From the NCBI GenBank assembly GCA_019787685.1, contig JAHNUO010000028.1, positions 359,077 to 423,076 of the forward strand: a stretch of DNA of 64,000 bases. Direction: 5' to 3'. The notes under the pieces are model-generated. The model was not told the origin of the DNA and ran no database searches. It was given only the letters and a program-made list of their open reading frames with translations. This document shows, one piece after another, positions 45,170 through 56,080 of this stretch (positions within the stretch are counted from its first letter, which is position 1; each line of letters opens with the position of its first letter). Source of the DNA: Chiua virens. Its lineage: Eukaryota; Basidiomycota; Agaricomycetes; Boletales; Boletaceae. The position numbers and the translations under genes were made by a program.

Positions 45170-47275
45170 TCCCGTTCTCGCTGCCTGAGAAGCGGAGCAC
45201 GCTCGATGATCCGAGGAGCATTGCAGGTGGAAGAATGATTCCTCGGCGTGGCAGGCGCAGCACAAGGCGATGTCCGAGGAAAGGACGAGTCTCCTGGCGT
45301 GTGTCACCGAGTTATCGGACACAGCTGCACAAACTGAAGAAGTTCGTATCCAGTTATCGGCATTGGAGGCCAAGCGTGTCGCCTGGACGAAGGAACGCAA
45401 TCCTCTGCTGAATGCCATGATACAACAACCAGAAGAGTGGGCCGCGCTAGCCAAAGTTCACGGGGAGCAGGACGAGGACTGGGGTGAGGTGGGAGGCCGA
45501 GATGGCTTCATGGGTCGAGGAAAAGGCCAGACGGGACAGTGAGCGTGCAGCGCTGCAGGAGAAACAAGAATCCTTGTTACGTTCTCTCGAGGAAGTCTGT
45601 GCATCCGTGGAGTTGCAGAGGTCTACCATGGCTTCTGCTCAGAAGGACAGGCCCCCTCCGCGAACAATATGTAGAAGCATCCGCGTTCGTCAGTTCCGTG
45701 CGGGATGAGAACCTAGAGCTGGAGAAGAGGGTGGAAACAGCTGAGGGGCAAGTGCATGAAGGTGTCGCAACGATCAGGGCATTCTACGAGGTATCTCTTT
45801 TCTTCGACTCAGCGATTTGGATTAATGGTGCTCACTGATATCAAAAGGCTTTGCACGCTGACGTGACCCAATGGAAAGGGTTGGCAGAGCTCCTCAAGAA
45901 AAGGACCCACGGGCGAATGACAAACTTCGTACGAGAGCTGCGTAACTATGCGAGCTCGTGAATCTTTGCGGCCATCTAACGGCGGAAAACAAATCCCTCG
46001 AAGCTGAGACACGGAAACTTGGCTGGGCGCAGAAATGCAGCGTCGTCCAACGAAACTATTGTATCGCAGGATCCCCCTTGCTCCAGAGCGAGAGGAAATC
46101 TCTTGAATCCAAGCTCCATCGGCTCTCGACATCCCACATTTTCCAGCGGATATTATCATGTGGCAATGTTGTTCCCCAACACTTTCTGCTACATCGGTTG
46201 AATCGATTCTATTACCACGGAGGTTCGCTGCCGAAAATATCAAGTTTCTTCCATCGATCTTGGTCGTTTTGGCTTCCCTTGTTACTTTGTTTCCGCAACC
46301 AAAGAACCGCATGAAGCCCTGATATAGGCGCAATCGTCGTGTTGAGCATCATGTCGACTTGTCTCATTGAACTTCTTTTTGTTGCTGCGCCACGGGCCAA
46401 TCTGAACATCGTCATCGGTATTTAGTTGAATGAGGCCGCCCAGAGTACCTTCCCCCAGATCTCAGCTAACGCCAGAAACGCCGAGTATGCTGGGGTAACA
46501 ATGAAGTTCATGCTTTGGCTCATGAGACAATCATCTTATTGATAGTCATATACCTACACTTCATGCTGTGTCTATGAATCGCATGACCAATTTTGTGGGA
46601 CCAATTAGCCATGAGGAGAGCTATAACGACACAAAGGGTGTAAGAGGGACGGGTAAACAAAACAGCTGCTACTATTATACACTGATGAGATGATGAGAAA
46701 TAGTGGATAAAAGAGAAGAACAGAGTGCACACCTGATGAGATGATGAGAAGGCTAGAAGGAAAGACTAACCCATGCCCTTGTAATCAATCTTGGTGGGCT
46801 GAGCAGAGAAATAAGAAAGGAGGTGGTGACCTTGATGAGGGCGAGGCGCAGGAGTTATCTGGCTCAACTGATTAGCTTTGTGTAAATCATTTGAATTCAA
46901 TAACAGAAACTCGGATAGGTTGTTGTGGGTTGTTGGCACATGCTCTAACGAGCAATCGCAGGCTGTCTCTTGCGCTCTCAACACCATTCCTATCCATCAA
47001 GCCACTCACTTCAATTCTTCTTATGCAGATCAACGATATCAGACAGAAGTTTGGATGGTTCTGAATCCTTGTCATCAGCCGGGCCAATGCTGGGAAGACG
47101 ACACTTCTCAAGCAAATCTGTAATTCAAAAGAGAATCCAGAGATCTATGACGGAGAAGGGAAAAAGGTGTGTTTGTATGCCAACCTGGGGTTTCTGATCT
47201 CACAGGTGGACTGATGGCCTGTGATCAGGTCGATCTGGCACAGATCGAAGAGTCTGCAGAGGTAAATACCAGGTT
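45170..47275 (+). repeat. Inverted duplication, right arm
   Basis: It matches the left arm (40105-42190) in opposite orientation. Shared landmarks are GTGGAGCACGCTCGAT-like sequence at the start, the block encoding VSSVRDENLELE, SAIWINGAH, and the block encoding KQICNS...ENPEIY. Homology runs into the first GTPase intron and fades near 47275. Confidence 0.8.
45270..46314 (+). pseudogene. Coiled-coil protein gene, right-arm copy, degraded
   Basis: Blocks in order: MSEERTSLLACVTELSDTAA and VRIQLSALEAKRVAWTKERN (45270-45480), EAEMASWVEEKARRDSERAA (from 45491), VSSVRDENLELEKRVETAEG (from 45690) and NLCGHLTAENKSLEAETRKL (from 45958). The charged heptad-like sequence indicates coiled coils. Frame changes between blocks and loss of the C-terminal WRDQCQFVFDAKEV block show it is broken. 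Homology to the left-arm copy is clear in every block. Confidence 0.6.
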
Positions 47276-47925
47276 TACCATCAACCCTCGTTATCACCAC
47301 CTCACATGTCCCAAGCGGGGAGAACACAATATTGAGAATGAGATGGTCTTTCGAAGCAACCCCGGGTTTGTCTTCCATGACTCCCATGGGTTTGAAGCCG
47401 GTAGTGTTGACGAGTTTAACAAGATGAAGGACTTTGTTGTGGAGCGAGCTAAGACGACATTCCTCAAGAAACGTGTCCATGCTAGGTAAACACAGAGAGT
47501 CACTTATGGCGTGCTAACCACAGCTGTTGGATAGGTACTGTATCCCAATGGATCAGATACACTGCACTATCTTGACTGTGGAGGAAATGTTTTTTGACGA
47601 ATGTGAAACAGGAAATGGTAAGCTTTTCTTAAATGTCCATTCATTGTTTTATTTTGATTGTATTTTCGGGACAGTGCCTGTTGTGGTTGTGTTCACAAAA
47701 TGTGATGCATTGCGAGTGTTAGCAGTGGCTGTGTTGACAGCCAAGGACAAGAAACTACCTGAACAGGAAAGACTTGCCAAGGTGAAGGAAGTCGAGGAAA
47801 GCATGATAAAGAATAGTACAGTTTGGGAAAGATTGCAAAAAAGAAAAAATCCCCCCAAAGTGTATGCTGAAGTCAAAGGTTGGTATGAAATTGGAGTAGG
47901 TGACATGGAGGTATCTCATTTATAG
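47007..47925 (+). pseudogene. P-loop GTPase (AIG1/dynamin-like G domain), five or more exons
   Basis: The P-loop reads RANAGKTTLLKQICNSKENP near 47080. A tiny exon IEESAE (47245-47262) follows, then HNIENEMVFRSNPGFVFHDS and GFEAGSVDEFNKMKDFV (switch region with the conserved DSxGFE), then RYCIPMDQI, and VPVVVVFTKCDALRVLAVAV with the TKxD specificity motif. Introns with matching phase: gtgtgt (47166) to gcacag (47244); gtaaat to cccaag (47263-47316); gtaaac to ggatag (about 47488-47535); gtaagc to gggacag (about 47618-47675). This fits a basidiomycete family of G-domain proteins of unknown role. An in-frame TGA at 47062-47064, just before the P-loop (family: FRILV), breaks the copy unless an unseen intron removes it. 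The C-terminal half of the usual protein is missing. Confidence 0.65.
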
Positions 47926-48645
47926 GGTCATCCTGGAATTAAGATTCAAAATGAAAAAGTCAGAATGGTTAGAAAAGTATATGATAAATAAGAGCCCATT
48001 TATGCGATCATTTTGAGCCCCTTATCAAGGAAAACGGCGGTCGGGTTGTGGAGATAAAAATGAAACAAGGGTGTTTAAAGCATGGATGCAAGACTGACAT
48101 GAAGGGTATTTTTCTGGGACTTGTGGGTGTGACCAATGAATTCAGAGGGTTTGAAAACCCCCTAGAAAAATGCTAGCATGGTTGTAGAATGCTTCTTTGG
48201 TATGACATACTATAATTGTTAATAGAGGAAGGAGGAGATAGTGATGCTGTTCGCTTAGCTGATTTTATTGGGCTTATAAATTGTTACCATCGTGTTCAGA
48301 GGGTTCAATATAGGCAGGGACAGGTACATTCTTATTTTTAGCTAGCACTCCTGAGGCTAGAAAAATCGATCTTCGTTGAGGGGGTAGGAGACAAGGTAGT
48401 CTCATGGTGTGAAATACAATTCCAGAGACCTCAAGAATGTTTCTAGGTGACTTCTAGAGATACATTAAACCTGGGGAAGATGCCAAACCCATGTTGTGAA
48501 GATGAAAAATCAAACAAGGCAATGTTATGGCATAGAAGCAAGATGAGTATCAAGACAATTTCTCTGGGTCTTGTGCATTGTAACATATTTTTTCTAATTG
48601 GGTTCAGGTTAGACCGGGTTATTTTACTTTTTTGAAACTTAAATA
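47926..48645. other. AT-rich spacer left of the island
   Basis: No gene recognised. It may hold remnants of the GTPase gene's 3' part. The first dyad of the island begins just to its right. Confidence 0.4.
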
Positions 48646-48812
48646 TACCGAGATTTGAATGTTCAAACATATCGGCAAATATAATGTACATTTTTGTATC
48701 ATATGTATATATGAAAAGAGGCCATTAAATTACCGATATTTTACACATAGCAAAATCTCGGTGAAATATACACATAATCTACCGATATATTACACATGTA
48801 GAGATCTCGGTG
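48646..48812. repeat. Island dyads 1-3
   Basis: Dyads lie at 48646-48677, 48732-48763 and 48781-48812. Each has an ACCGA(G/T)AT left arm and an ATCTCGGTG-like or ATCGGCA right arm, 32 bp overall. They lie 130-300 bp upstream of the RING gene start. Confidence 0.8.
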
Positions 48813-48941
48813 TTATTAATGATGATCGTTGAAGTATATTTGAAATGAAAAATGGTATAAAACATGGTATGTGATCAACGCTCAACCCTGTAACTCCTTC
48901 CATTCAACATTGTGTGTCATACCGCACTCTATCTGATAACT

Positions 48942-50300
48942 ATGTCCTACTTCCAACGTCTGATGAAAAGGCAAGAGGCGATGATACGTCAAGTGGAGAT
49001 GAGAGATGGTGAGTGATTGACTCACTGAATGCGAAGATTTATGATGATATGATACAGGGATGGTAATAGCTGAACGTGAATTGGAAGTGGAGAATAGAGA
49101 AGAGGATCGAGGATCGATGGACGTTGAGATGGGAGTTGATATGATTGATGAGCGGCGTATGATGGAGAAAACGGAGCAGAATGTCAAGGGTAAGGGAAAA
49201 GAGGAGGAGGATAACGAAGCGAGAGAGATGAGAGAGAAGATCGAATATTTGGAAAAGCGGAACGCAGAGTTAGAGGGGAAAGTGGAGGAAGGAAATGAGA
49301 CGATTTTGAAAATGACGAAGAAAATAGGAAAGGGAAAGGACACCGGAGGACAGATGAGGGAGAGGATGAGCGTTTTGAAGGAGATTGATGATCTGGTGAA
49401 CGATCAACTGACCTGCGTTATGTGAGTGGGACTGACTCTATCGGCATGACATCAAGCTGATCTATGAACGCGATTGAATGTAACGCAGCTGCAAAGAACC
49501 AATGTGAGTTGTTGTTTGTGGATGGATAGACGTAGCGTATTGATTGGAAGGACCGACAGCATGTGTGTTGTGCGAATGCAGAAGTGTCAACACCTATACT
49601 GTGCGCTATGTGCATTGTCATTATGGTGCCACACTTACGATTTCGAAACGAAACGATACGAGACTTACGATAGGATGATGGAAAGGGAATTCGAGTGTGC
49701 CCTCTGTCGAACGAAGACGATTGGAATACCGCACGAGAGCCAACGGCATGGATGGAACATGCCGTTTATGGATGATGAAGGGACGAAAAGAATCCTCGAT
49801 CGTATGATCGAGAGGGGATTGGAAGTTATGAAGCAGAGTGGAATGAGTAAGTGCGATTGGGAGGAGATGGGTGAGACGACGCTTTGGGAGAGGTGGGGGG
49901 AAGGTGGTACTATCGAGAAGGACAAAGACTTCAAGCTTCCGTGAGTGGTATGGAATTTGAGAGATGTTGACACAACTTACCGATTTCGATGTGCAGGATG
50001 TCGATGGAGGTGATGCGACGGTTCAAAAAGTATTGGCTGACGAAAGACAGGTTGAGTCTGGTGCGATCACGCGACTATCTAATCGTGAAGGAGATGGATG
50101 AAGTGTATTACCTGGAAACCCCACCCTCTGCGTCGCGACGAAGACCCAAGCGCAAGAAAGACAAAGGGAAAGTAGTGGTCCAAGTACCGTTAGAAGCGTT
50201 CCACTCACCAGTCAGATCCGTTCGAAGGAGGCAAGCAGCTGGACATGGAGATGACGATTACATACCGGAGTCTGATTCTGTGATCAGTTTGAGTGATTAG
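48942..50300 (+). CDS. Coiled-coil RING-finger protein, 376 aa, five exons
   Basis: Exons 48942-49008, 49058-49421, 49489-49503, 49560-49940 and 49997-50300 total 1131 nt (377 codons with stop), all phases consistent. The N-terminal half is acidic and highly charged, with coiled-coil heptads (EIEYLEKRNAELEGKVEEGN-like). A RING finger follows: CVICKEP, then KCQHLYCALC, then FECALC, i.e. C-x2-C, C-x-H-x2-C-x2-C and C-x2-C zinc ligands. After this come FMDDEGTKRILDRMIERGL and a C-terminal basic/Ser stretch (RRRPKRKKDKGK), probably a nuclear localisation signal. A RING suggests E3 ubiquitin (or SUMO) ligase activity. The target is unknown. A nearby BAH-PHD gene and ParB-like gene suggest chromatin-linked work. 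Confidence 0.75.
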
Positions 50301-50330
50301 AGAAGAGTTTTGTGGTGTGGTGTGCGTATT

Positions 50331-50492
50331 CACCGAGATGTGGAAACACGTCGTATATCGGCGATTTCATGCAGTATAATCGACAGGGATGTTAGCGACC
50401 ATGAATGACATGTCAACTCTCGGGATGTAGTTGTGTGAGAAAATAATCGAGTTTGGTGACCGATATCGTCACATGATGTCGATCTCGGCGAA
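50331..50492. repeat. Island dyads 4-5
   Basis: Dyads lie at 50331-50362 (CACCGAGAT to ATATCGGCG) and 50458-50492 (ACCGATAT to GATCTCGGCG). They sit between the stop of the RING gene and the start of the ParB-like gene. Confidence 0.75.
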
Positions 50493-50746
50493 TTTGAGTC
50501 TGATCCGATCAATGATCCACGTGTACGATACAAATGATCCGATAATATATCTACAACATGTACGATGCCAGTATAATATTCAAGTCAGATACGGTATAGT
50601 TTTTCGTTCCAAAAATGATGTACACGTGATCGTTGTATCACACGTGATGAGGAGACTACAGTTTTGTGGGCGATTCTATTTCTGTTCGACATAACCACCA
50701 CCATTTCATTTCAATATTCTCAATATTCGACGATCAATCGGTCAAA

Positions 50747-53700
50747 ATGTCAGGCTCTAAAGGAAAACAGAAAGACGTGGACAAAGTTACGCGGAAGAAG
50801 AAAGCGGCGGTCAATGTTACTGCGTCGGAGGCGACTGGGCTGGACACGACGTTAGAAGAGTACTACGATCTGGAGGAGCAAGGTCGACACGCATTCTTGG
50901 GTTACGCGCGCACGGATCTGCTGGAGCGACACTTTACGTTCGGATCGTACAATCCGCGTCCCCTCAACAATGGGGAAATGCGCAACCTACTGGATTCGTT
51001 CAACAACAACGGACTTGATCGATTCTCGATCAGGTCCGCCATTCCGATAATACTTCCCTCTGACGTTGTCGACACATCGACGTTGAAAAAAGACATCGCG
51101 ATCGACTCGATCGATCGCCATGGATCCCACCTATCAATGTTAAGGCTGACCTGGGACGACGACGGAGAGACAAGTAACGACATCATTGCTGCAGGTGGAC
51201 GACACCGTCGTGCGGCATTGGGCGAGTGGGTGAAACAAAGGGAGATGCTGACGAGGAAGACTCGGGCGATCTGGCAGGAACTGAAGAACCGTAAGAACGA
51301 TCCTGCGTCGGAAGAAGAGATTCAGGAAGCGCAAGTGAAATATGAGATCAACCAGGCTATGGTAAACCTGCATGGAATGTGGATCGTCGCTGTGTACGAT
51401 CAAGGTGAGTGGTTACGTTGTATGAACGTCGGATATATCTGACGAGCCAGCATGTAGCGAAAGTGAATCAACGACTCGGCATGCATTTGTCGACAAATCT
51501 CAGATTATATTCGTACGCAGAGACGGCTGAAGAAGGTATCGTGCAGACGTTCCGGATGATGAAGATCAACAACGAAACCTGGCGTGATTGTCATGTGAAG
51601 ACGGGCTCTCGCTCTCAGTCCCAGCAATACAAGATTCGGAGTCTGCTTCAGCAAGATTTCATCTGGAAGCTCATGGAAACGATCGTCGACATCCCGTCGA
51701 CGCACTACATTCATTCGGACATATTCAAGATCAGCAAACTGACGCAGCAGCTACTATCTGAACACGGCGGGGTGAGTGGTCGATTGTATATTGATCGTAA
51801 CGGCGAACCCATGTTCCACAGCTCTTAGCTGCGCTGGCGATCTCACTCGAACATCGACTTCAAATGTGTTTCAACACGGTCGAATGGAACGCGTCCGAAG
51901 TTGAGAGGCACATGCGGATACTAGACCACAATCAAGCGTCGAATCAGAGGACCGCCGAAGAATCGCGATTTTATCTCAACCAGTGTATCGAACGTCTTTC
52001 GTTGGACAAGAAGCCTGTGAAAGAGGCTGTCAACGACAAAGTTAGGTACGAGCTGGATACGATCTACGTGAATACGCTAGGAAAAAACGACCTATGGAAA
52101 TTCTTCGGGACGCCGTGTGGAGAGTGGTCGGACCCCTACGAGGAATATGCTGAGGCGGTCGTCGCGAAGCTGGACGACATTCTGTCTGAGATGACTGACG
52201 ACGATCTCATGGACAGCTTGAACGGAGACGTCCAGCGAGCATGGAAAGACTGCTCCTCCAAAGCGAAACTTGTTCTTCAATGCCGAGACATCAATCCGAT
52301 TCACGAATACCTCCCATTCATGTCCGCGTCTGTATGGGATTCAATGGAACAGCAATTGAAACGTGTTCCGAAGACGTTGCTGGAGGTGCGTAACTATTCA
52401 TTAGCATCGTTTCATCGAGATCACCGAGATCGGACATGGTTCGATATCTCGGTGAATATACATATCTATTTCGCGCAGATACGACGTATACGTCGATGTC
52501 TGTCTTGTGTTTCCCATCCGATCATTGTTTATTGCATTTTAATCGCCGAGATCGCACATGATTCGATATCTCGGTGAATACAGACGTTTGTTTCACGCAG
52601 ATACGACCTATACGTCTACGTCTGTTGTGTTTCTCGTCTTACATCGTTAATTGTGTCTTAATCACCGAGATCGAACATGATTCGATATCTCGGTGAATAC
52701 AAACGTTTATTTCACGCAGATACGACCTAATCTGTTGTGTTTCTCGTCTTGCATCGTTAATTGTGTCTTGATCGCCGAGATCGATCATATGTCGATATCT
52801 CGGTGAATACACGTATACTTTCTTCGTCGTTTAACCTTCGTTTCGTTCTTTCCTCTAACAAAAACATCTAGATCTCGTCGTGGTACAGCCCTCTCGTTTA
52901 TATCCACAAGATTATCGGCGGGATTTGGAAGATCGGATCACCGACCGCTGATCTGGTCAGAGCGTTCTATGCTCATCAAGATGTGAGATCAATTCACTTG
53001 AACGACGCATTCCAAGCAGTGAGTAAATCGAACGTGATTATATTCTTCATGTCCGTTACAATTTCTATTATAGACGATTTGGACGTTAATCCAAGAATTC
53101 GGTTCACTCTTGCGCATGGAGGAGGAGCTGTTGAACGCAAATATTCCCATTCGTCCAGACACATCTCGTTCCGTTAAAGAATACATGCTCATTGAAGAAG
53201 ACAACAAGTTGATCACGAACATCAAGGTACCAAAGCTCCTTTCGAATCAACTCATCGTATTCGATAGGGAATCAAGCGACACAGACGGTATGTCGCATAT
53301 TACATTCATTTCTATACAATGACATATCTACTATCACACGCAGAACTCTTTCTTCAAAAGGAATTACGATCCGAGATTGTCGTTTTTGATAACTTTGCGA
53401 AAGATGTTATCAAATCTAAATGGAAGCCTGTCGTCGATAAAGGATGGATGGAGAGATGGACCAAGACCGTTCAATTCAACAAAGAACCCACCGGATTCCT
53501 TCGCATCTCCACTCTCCTCGATTTCCACACGATGCAATGGGGGAGCACGTCCGGAGGGAGCGAATCAAGATTTCGAAAGGAGACGATCGCTGCCGCCATC
53601 GTCGAATACTGTACCGTCTACAGGTATCGTCTCGCTCTGTTGTCCAATTCTGACAGCGGCTCCGCACACATCCGTTCACTCTTGGAGTCCGTCGTTTCCC

Positions 53701-55475
53701 CGATGATGTCGAAGAACAGAGGTCGTCCATCCGCACCAGATGACGAACTCCAGGGGAACAAACTCACATGGCCGGACAGAATCGACATCAACACCTCTCG
53801 CGCACTAAAAACTAATTTCGACATTCAAGCCGAAAACAAGCGGATGTCCATCACTGTTCAAAAGAGAAAGGACGTCGACGACATCAAGAAAGTTATCCAT
53901 GCCATACAGTCTTGCCCATCTGCGTTGGATCCTGTCGACCCCGATGCAATGAACAAACAGCGTACCATTCGCTCTGAAATATATCCCGCTGTGAAGACGC
54001 TAGCCAAGGTACTCTCTATTTTCCTTTCGTACTATGCGCCATCATATTGATTCAACATCATTCTAACTACCCTTAAATCGCAGTTTCTTTCTTTCAGTGC
54101 ATACGCGAATCGCGAACAGGACGTCGAACTTGAACATCTCATCAACAATACTACATCTATTCCGACGGACGAAGATATCCTCTTGGAGAATCTCATCGTT
54201 ACTCACGACGACAAAGAGATCACTCACACCTTGTCTCTTTCCACGCAATGCTTGTTTTCAGGTTCTGACAATGATCGAGTTCTCAAGAGTCGCGGATTTC
54301 TTGTCTCATCTACCGGTACTGATCACGCCGTTCGATCTGAATCGACACTAGGTAAGTTTAATCCATATCTTCATATTTACAACATCAAACGTTACACAAT
54401 ATACAGGTCCTTCTGTTGCTCTCGAATCGAACCCGAAAACTAATTCCACGCACACTTCCAACACCGTCACAAACACCGCATCGTCCTTCGATCCTCCCAC
54501 TAACGAGTGCACGCAAAGTGGATCTCAGAGTAAAACTCTTTCCTCACAAGACTCGCAATCGTCGATCGGAAACCCGTTCGACACCGACTTCAGTCAGCGT
54601 TTCAAAGTCATGGGTGTCGGCGGCGGCGAAGACTTGGTCCCTACACAGTCGGTCCATCATCAAGGTACGTGTTGTGTTTGTCTTCGTCATTTCACTGACA
54701 TCACGCTGTTGTGCGGATCTCGGCACATTACTCGACTATAATTCACGATTGTATCGTTTCATGTTTAATATGTCTCGTCTCACTCTTTCGTGTTTCTTCC
54801 GTCGATATTTGTGCTTTGTTTCACCGATATTCGACATATTCACCGATATCGGTCAATTCATCCTTCGTTCTATCATTCTTTTGGTTCAGATCAATACATT
54901 CATTTGTTTTCTTCTTCTTTTTCGACTGTAAAGCTAACCCATTTCCTCTTCAGTTGACGTTCCCATGCACGATGATCGTTCGTGTCCTTTTCTGTCCGTT
55001 TCCGTACCACATTCATCCTTCTCCCAGTTATCCCTCCTCCGTCCGATCCTGTTCCCGGTCCCTCCATCCACGCCGATTCTTCAAGTTCGTCGTCTCTAAT
55101 CAAACACACTGACAAGAACGATTCCTCCGCAAACAAGCGTTCTCCTATGTCCCCCACTTCCAGCGTCCTCGTATCTCGTCAGTATTTCCTTTCATCTTTC
55201 CATTCATTCCATCCTCTATCTCACGCGTGTCCCTTCTCGTCTTTGCAGCCGAACGCGCCCCTTCCGTCACTAAACGCTCTCGCGTCACCGTCGCTCCTCG
55301 CACAACCCGTTCCACATCAAAGTCCATCGCTGCCATGTCGAAGTCTGAAGGTAAGAAGAAACAGACTTATCTCCATGCCAGCGACGTCGACGACAATGAC
55401 GTCGACATGGACACCGATGGTCGTGACGACGACGATCTTGATGATCTCACAATGGACTCTTTGAGCTACGCCTGA
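50747..55475 (+). CDS. ParB-like N-terminal domain protein, 1154 aa, ten exons
   Basis: Exons 50747-51404, 51458-51771, 51822-52385, 52872-53018, 53074-53287, 53344-54008, 54084-54351, 54407-54664, 55028-55177 and 55249-55475 total 3465 nt, exactly 1155 codons. The start ATG follows an AT-rich leader. Near residue 63 it reads FGSYNPRPLNNGEMRNLL, then IRSAIPIILPSD, then IIAAGGRHRRAALGEWV near residue 147. This order (N-x-R-P-L, a hydrophobic strand, then G-x-R-R-x-A) is the layout of ParB/Srx-type N-terminal domains, which bind nucleotide or cut DNA in prokaryotic relatives. The middle is helical with no recognised domain. The C-terminal third is Ser/Thr-rich and disordered, with a basic segment and an acidic end (DVDDNDVDMD). 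Intron 3 (486 bp) and intron 8 (363 bp) are unusually long and hold island dyads. The ParB assignment is by eye; function is unknown. Confidence 0.65.
52386..52871 (+). repeat. Intronic tandem repeat with four island dyads
   Basis: Intron 3 of the ParB-like gene consists of about four units of 110-122 bp. Each carries one dyad (52422-52454, 52544-52576, 52663-52695, 52773-52805). The dyads are the most regular in the window: CACCGAGAT or CGCCGAGAT, an ACATG- or TCATA-containing core, then CGATATCTCGGTGAAT. The rest of the unit (ACGCAGATACGACCTA, TTGTGTTTCTCGTCTT) is also repeated. Confidence 0.9.
54822..54853. repeat. Island dyad 10 in intron 8 of the ParB-like gene
   Basis: CACCGATAT and ACCGATATCGGT flank a TCGACATATTC core, 32 bp in all. 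It lies inside the 363-bp intron (54665-55027). Confidence 0.7.
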
Positions 55476-56080
55476 TTAACCCCTCACAGTACATCCTTTC
55501 TTTTTTCATTCAGCTTCAACGTCTCTCTTTCATCCCTTCACCCCCATCCTTCATTTTCGACGTTAGTGTAATTGTATTCGACCCTCGCCGTTATCCCTCC
55601 ATATTTCAAAAAATATATACTCTTTGTTGCCAAGTTCCTCCACTGCCATCACATCATTGAAGACCGTGACACTCTGGTTTGTTCTCTATTCTAACCCATC
55701 GTATCATTCCATTCAATTCCCTTTCCCGATCTCAACCTGTTCCAGACTCGCTCACCGAGTGACCCCCACCAACAGTCCTTCCCTTGCAGTCTTCGTTCTC
55801 AGGCATTCCGATCTTCCGCTAGCACTTTGTACTAGTGCCTTGAACTTCAAGGTCAGTTCAATTCAATTCTTCTCGTTCTCCTTCCCTCCGCCTTCCCTGA
55901 CTTCCCCCACACCCGACACCCTTTTATTTCCTCTTCCGTTCACTCGACCCTTCCAGTGCCACCCCCGTCCGCCCGTGCCACCCCCCTTACCCGCATCCTC
56001 CTCGTTGTCTTTTACCTTCAAGCTCGCTTTTCAAATTCCGTTTTTATCCGTCCTCTTTTTTCCTTTCGAAATCTCTCCCC
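55476..56080. other. Pyrimidine-rich spacer without dyads
   Basis: The 3' flank of the ParB-like gene and the CT-rich leader of the next gene. Unlike the other spacers of the island, I see no dyad here. An open frame at 55624-56088 is a composition artefact or leader. Confidence 0.45.
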
